Shown piece by piece: positions 60,318 through 64,000 of a stretch of 64,000 nucleotides of DNA; the first letter of the stretch is position 1; each line of letters opens with the position of its first letter. Below the pieces are notes generated by a model. That model was not told the DNA's origin. It did no database searches and saw only the letters and a program-made list of their open reading frames with translations. The stretch lies in the NCBI RefSeq assembly GCF_015706575.1, contig NW_024037051.1:17751153-17815152 (forward strand), written 5' to 3'. Position numbers and translations under genes: made by a program. This DNA is from Patiria miniata (taxonomy: Eukaryota; Echinodermata; Asteroidea; Valvatida; Asterinidae).

Positions 60318-63300
60318 TTGCTTGTTTTTGCAGGTTGTAGAGCTAATCAGCAGCTTTCGAACAACGTAGAGTTTGTCTAGAATTCCTATGTTAAGGTAGT
60401 TTTTGATCGAGACATAGAGAGGCGGTGTTGCATGGCGCTGACAGGCCTTGCTATGGCATGTACTGCACAAAACGCAACTAGCGGATTGAGTGACTACGTC
60501 TTGCATTTTCTCCAACAAGTTTTGGGTCTAAAGACTTGCTTGTTTTTGCAGGTTGTAGTGCTAATCAGCAGCTTTCGAACAACGGTAGGAGTTTTCTAGA
60601 ATTTGCCTTGCTATGGCATGTACTGCACAAAACGCAACTAGCGGGTGTGAGTGACTACGTCTTGCATTTTCTCACAATTCGTGAATCTAAAGACTTGCTT
60701 GTTTTTTGCAGGTGGTAGAGCTAATCAGCAGCTTTCGAACAACGTAGAGTTTGTCTAGAATTTCCTATGTTAAGGTAGTTTTTGATCGAGACATAGAGAG
60801 GCGGTGTTGCATGGCGCTGACAGGCCTTGCTATGGCATGTACTGCACAAAACGCAACTAGCGGGTGTGAGTGACTACGTCTTGCATTTTCTCAACAAGTC
60901 TTGGGTCTAAAGACTTGCTTGTTTTTGCAGGTTGTAGAGCTAATCAGCAGCTTTCGAACAACGTAGAGTTTGTCTAGAATTTCCTATGTTAAGGTAGTTT
61001 TTGATCGAGACATAGAGAGGCGGTGTTGCATGGCGCTGACAGGCCTTGCTATGGCATGTACTGCACTAGCGGGTGTGAGTGACTACGTCTTGCATTTTCT
61101 CAACAAGTCTTGGGTCTAAAGACTTGCTTGTTTTTGCAGGTTGTAGAGCTAATCAGCAGCTTCCGAACAACGTAGAGTTTGTCTAGAATTTCCTATGTTA
61201 AGGTAGTTTTTGATCGAGACATAGAGAGGCGGTGTTGCATGGCGCTGACAGGCCTTGCTATGGCATGTACTACGCAACTAGCGGGTGTGAGTGACTACGT
61301 CTTGCATTTTCTCAACAAGTCTTGAGTCTAAAGACTTGCTTGTTTTTGCAGGTTGTAGAGCTAATCAGCAGCTTCCGAACAACGTAGAGTTTGTCTAGAA
61401 TTTCCTATGTTAAGGTAGTTTTTGATCGAGACATAGAGAGGCGGTGTTGCATGGCGCTGACAGGCCTTGCTATGGCATGTACTGCAAAGAGAGGCGGGTG
61501 TTGCATAGCTCACAATTCGTGAATCTAAAGACTTGCTTGTTTTTGCAGGTTGTAGAGCTAATCAGCAGCTTTTGAACAACGTAGAGTTTGTCTAGAATTT
61601 CCTATGTTAAGGTAGCTTTTGATCGAGACATAGAGAGGCGGTGTTGCATGGCGCTGACAGGCCTTGCTATGGCATGTACTGCACAAAACGCAACTAGCGG
61701 GATTGAGTGACTACGTCTAGCATTTTCTCCACAAGTTTTGGGTCTAAAGACTTGCTTGTTTTTGCAGGTTGTAGAGCTAATCAGCAGCTTTCGAACAACG
61801 TAGAGTTTGTCTAGAATTTCCTTGCTATGGCAGTACTGCACAAAACGCAACTAGCGGGTGTGAGTGACTACGTCTTGCATTTTCTCCACAATTCGTGAAT
61901 CTAAAGACTTGCTTGTTTTTGCAGGTGTAGTGCTAATCAGCAGCTTCCGAACAACGTAGAGTTTGTCTAGAATTTCCTATGTTAAGGTAGTTTTTGATCG
62001 AGACATAGAGAGGCGGTGTTGCATGGCGCTGACAGGCCTTGCTATGGCATGTACTGCAACTAGCGGGTGTGAGTGACTACGTCTTGCATTTTCTCAACAA
62101 GTCTTGGGTCTAAAGACTTGCTTGTTTTTGCAGGTTGTAGAGCTAATCAGCAGCTTCCGAACAACGTAGAGTTTGTCTAGAATTTCCTATGTTAAGGTAG
62201 TTTTTGATCGAGACATAGAGAGGCGGTGTTGCATGGCGCTGACAGGCCTTGCTATGGCATGTACTGCACAAAACGCAACTAGCGGGATTGAGTGACTACG
62301 TCTAGCATTTTCTCCACAAGTTTTGGGTCTAAAGACTTGCTTGTTTTTGCAGGTTGTAGAGCTAATCAGCAGCTTTCGAACAACGTAGAGTTTGTCTAGA
62401 ATTTCCTTGCTATGGCATGTACTGCAAAAACGCAACTAGCGGGTGTGAGTGACTACGTCTTGCATTTTCTCCACAATTCGTGAATCTAAAGACTTGCTTG
62501 TTTTTGCAGGTGGTAGTGCTAATCAGCAGCTTTCGAACAACGTAGAGTTTGTCTAGAATTTCCTATGTAAAGGTAGATTTTGATCGAGACATAGAGAGGC
62601 GGTGTTGCATGGCGCTGACAGGCCTTGCTATGGCATGTACTGCACAAAACGCAACTAAGGGTGTGAGTGACTACGTCTTGCATTTTCTCACAAGTCTTGG
62701 GTCTAAAGACTTGCTTGTTTTTGCAGGTTGTAGAGCTAATCAGCAGCTTTCGAACAACGTAGAGTTTGTCTAGAATTTCCTATGTTAAGGTAGTTTTGAT
62801 CGAGACATAGAGAGGCGGTGTTGCATGGCGCTGACAGGCCTTGCTATGGCATGTACTGCACAAAACGCAACTAGCGGGTGTGAGTGACTACGTCTTGCAT
62901 TTTCTCAACAAGTCTTGGGTCTAAAGACTTGCTTGTTTTTGCAGGTTGTAGAGCTAATCAGCAGCTTTCGAACAACGTAGAGTTTGTCTAGAATTTCCTA
63001 TGTTAAGGTAGTTTTTGATCGAGACATAGAGAGGCGGTGTTGCATGGCGCTGACAGGCCTTGCTATGGCATGTACTGCACAAAACGCTAGGGTGTGAGTG
63101 ACTACGTCTTGCATTTTCTCAACAAGTCTTGGGTCTAAAGACTTGCTTGTTTTTGCAGGTTGTAGAGCTAATCAGCAGCTTCCGAACAACGTAGAGTTTG
63201 TCTAGAATTTCCTATGTTAAGGTAGTTTTTGATCGAGACATAGAGAGGCGGTGTTGCATGGCGCTGACAGGCCTTGCTATGGCATGTACTGCACTAGCGG

Positions 63301-64000
63301 GTGTGAGTGACTACGTCTTGCATTTTCTCAACAAGTCTTGAGTCTAAAGACTTGCTTGTTTTTGCAGGTTGTAGAGCTAATCAGCAGCTTCCGAACAACG
63401 TAGAGTTTGTCTAGAATTCCTATGTTAAGGTAGTTTTTGATCGAGACATAGAGAGGCGGTGTTGCATGGCGCTGACAGGCCTTGCTATGGCATGTACTGC
63501 ACAAAACGCAACTAGCGGGATTGAGTGACTACGTCTAGCATTTTCTCCACAAGTTTTGGGTCTAAAGACTTGCTTGTTTTTGCAGGTTGTAGTGCTAATC
63601 AGCAGCTTTCGAACAACGTAGAGTTTGTCTAGAATTTCCTTGCTATGGTATGTACTGCACAAAACGCAACTAGCGGGTGTGAGTGACTACGTCTTGCATT
63701 TTCTCCACAATTCGTGAATCTAAAGACTTGCTTGTTTTTGCAGTTGTAGTGCTAATCAGCAGCTTTCGAACAACGTAGAGTTTGTCTAGAATTTCCTATG
63801 TTAAGGTAGATTTTGATCGAGACATAGAGAGGCGGTGTTGCATGGCGCTGACAGGCCTTGCTATGGCATGTACTGCACAAAACGCAACTAGCGGGTGTGA
63901 GTGACTACGTCTTGCATTTTCTCAACAAGTCTTGGGTCTAAAGACTTGCTTGTTTTTGCAGGTTGTAGAGCTAATCAGCAGCTTTCGAACAACGTAGAGT
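60318..64000 (+). repeat. Satellite array C, ~219-bp monomer with variant and shortened units
   Basis: About 17 units of the array A monomer, but with shared differences: TTTTTGCAGG for TTTTGGCAGG, GCTAATCAGC for GCTATTCAGC, ACGTAGAG for ACGTCGAG, GACTACGTC for GACTACATC. Successive TCTAAAGACTTG landmarks are 159, 220, 209, 212, 197, 219, 157, 209, 219, 157, 217, 218, 214, 209, 218, 158 and 218 bp apart. The 157-159-bp units lack the TATGTTAAGG...GACAGG part. The array continues past the window end. Frames in both strands are repeat by-products. Confidence 0.97.

Noticed and set aside
59735-60518. Long frames of 201 and 239 codons
   Set aside because: Most of each is the run of N; they have no sequence support.

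Overview
The window is animal nuclear DNA. The genes are split by introns with GT-AG junctions, most of the sequence is repeats, and there are invertebrate-type transposon remnants and a 500-base scaffold gap. An ependymin-related gene, widespread minisatellites and RTE- and L2/CR1-like LINE tails fit a marine invertebrate, perhaps amphioxus or another deuterostome. Echinoderm, hemichordate or mollusc cannot be excluded. The species is an inference, not read from the sequence.

Layout. Positions 1-28830 are one head-to-tail satellite with a 219-bp unit (131 full units plus 141 bp) and no visible variation. At 28831 it stops exactly at the end of a 1.8-kb fold-back transposon (28831-30612). Positions 30613-34635 hold a degenerate telomere-like stretch, a GGGAACATAGGGACT minisatellite and a self-complementary array of a GGACTTATGAGG word. 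An ependymin-related gene lies on the minus strand at 34636-43546, in six exons that I assembled from splice sites and reading phase. Its fourth intron carries a 3.1-kb copy of the same fold-back transposon, with a 5-bp target duplication. Other introns carry a minisatellite, LINE tails, a gypsy-type RT fossil and an unnamed dispersed repeat.

Positions 43547-46924 are mostly repeats plus one unexplained coding-like frame. Positions 46925-48797 are a second, diverged array (about 217 bp) of the same satellite family. Short interspersed repeats and a hairpin element follow. A second minus-strand gene at 52296-57345 has four coding exons, one only 57 nt long. It encodes a four-pass membrane protein (CD20/MS4A- or sarcospan-like in plan) with a 175-residue hydrophilic tail. 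After the gap (59818-60317) a third array of the satellite runs to the window end, with variant and shortened monomers.

The two genes show no evident functional link; both are minus-strand single-copy islands between satellite blocks. The points most worth following are the invariant satellite and its two relatives, the fold-back elements whose ends and target duplication match the Ginger superfamily, and the two gene models, which single-frame ORF finding would miss. I saw no novel defence or metabolic system.
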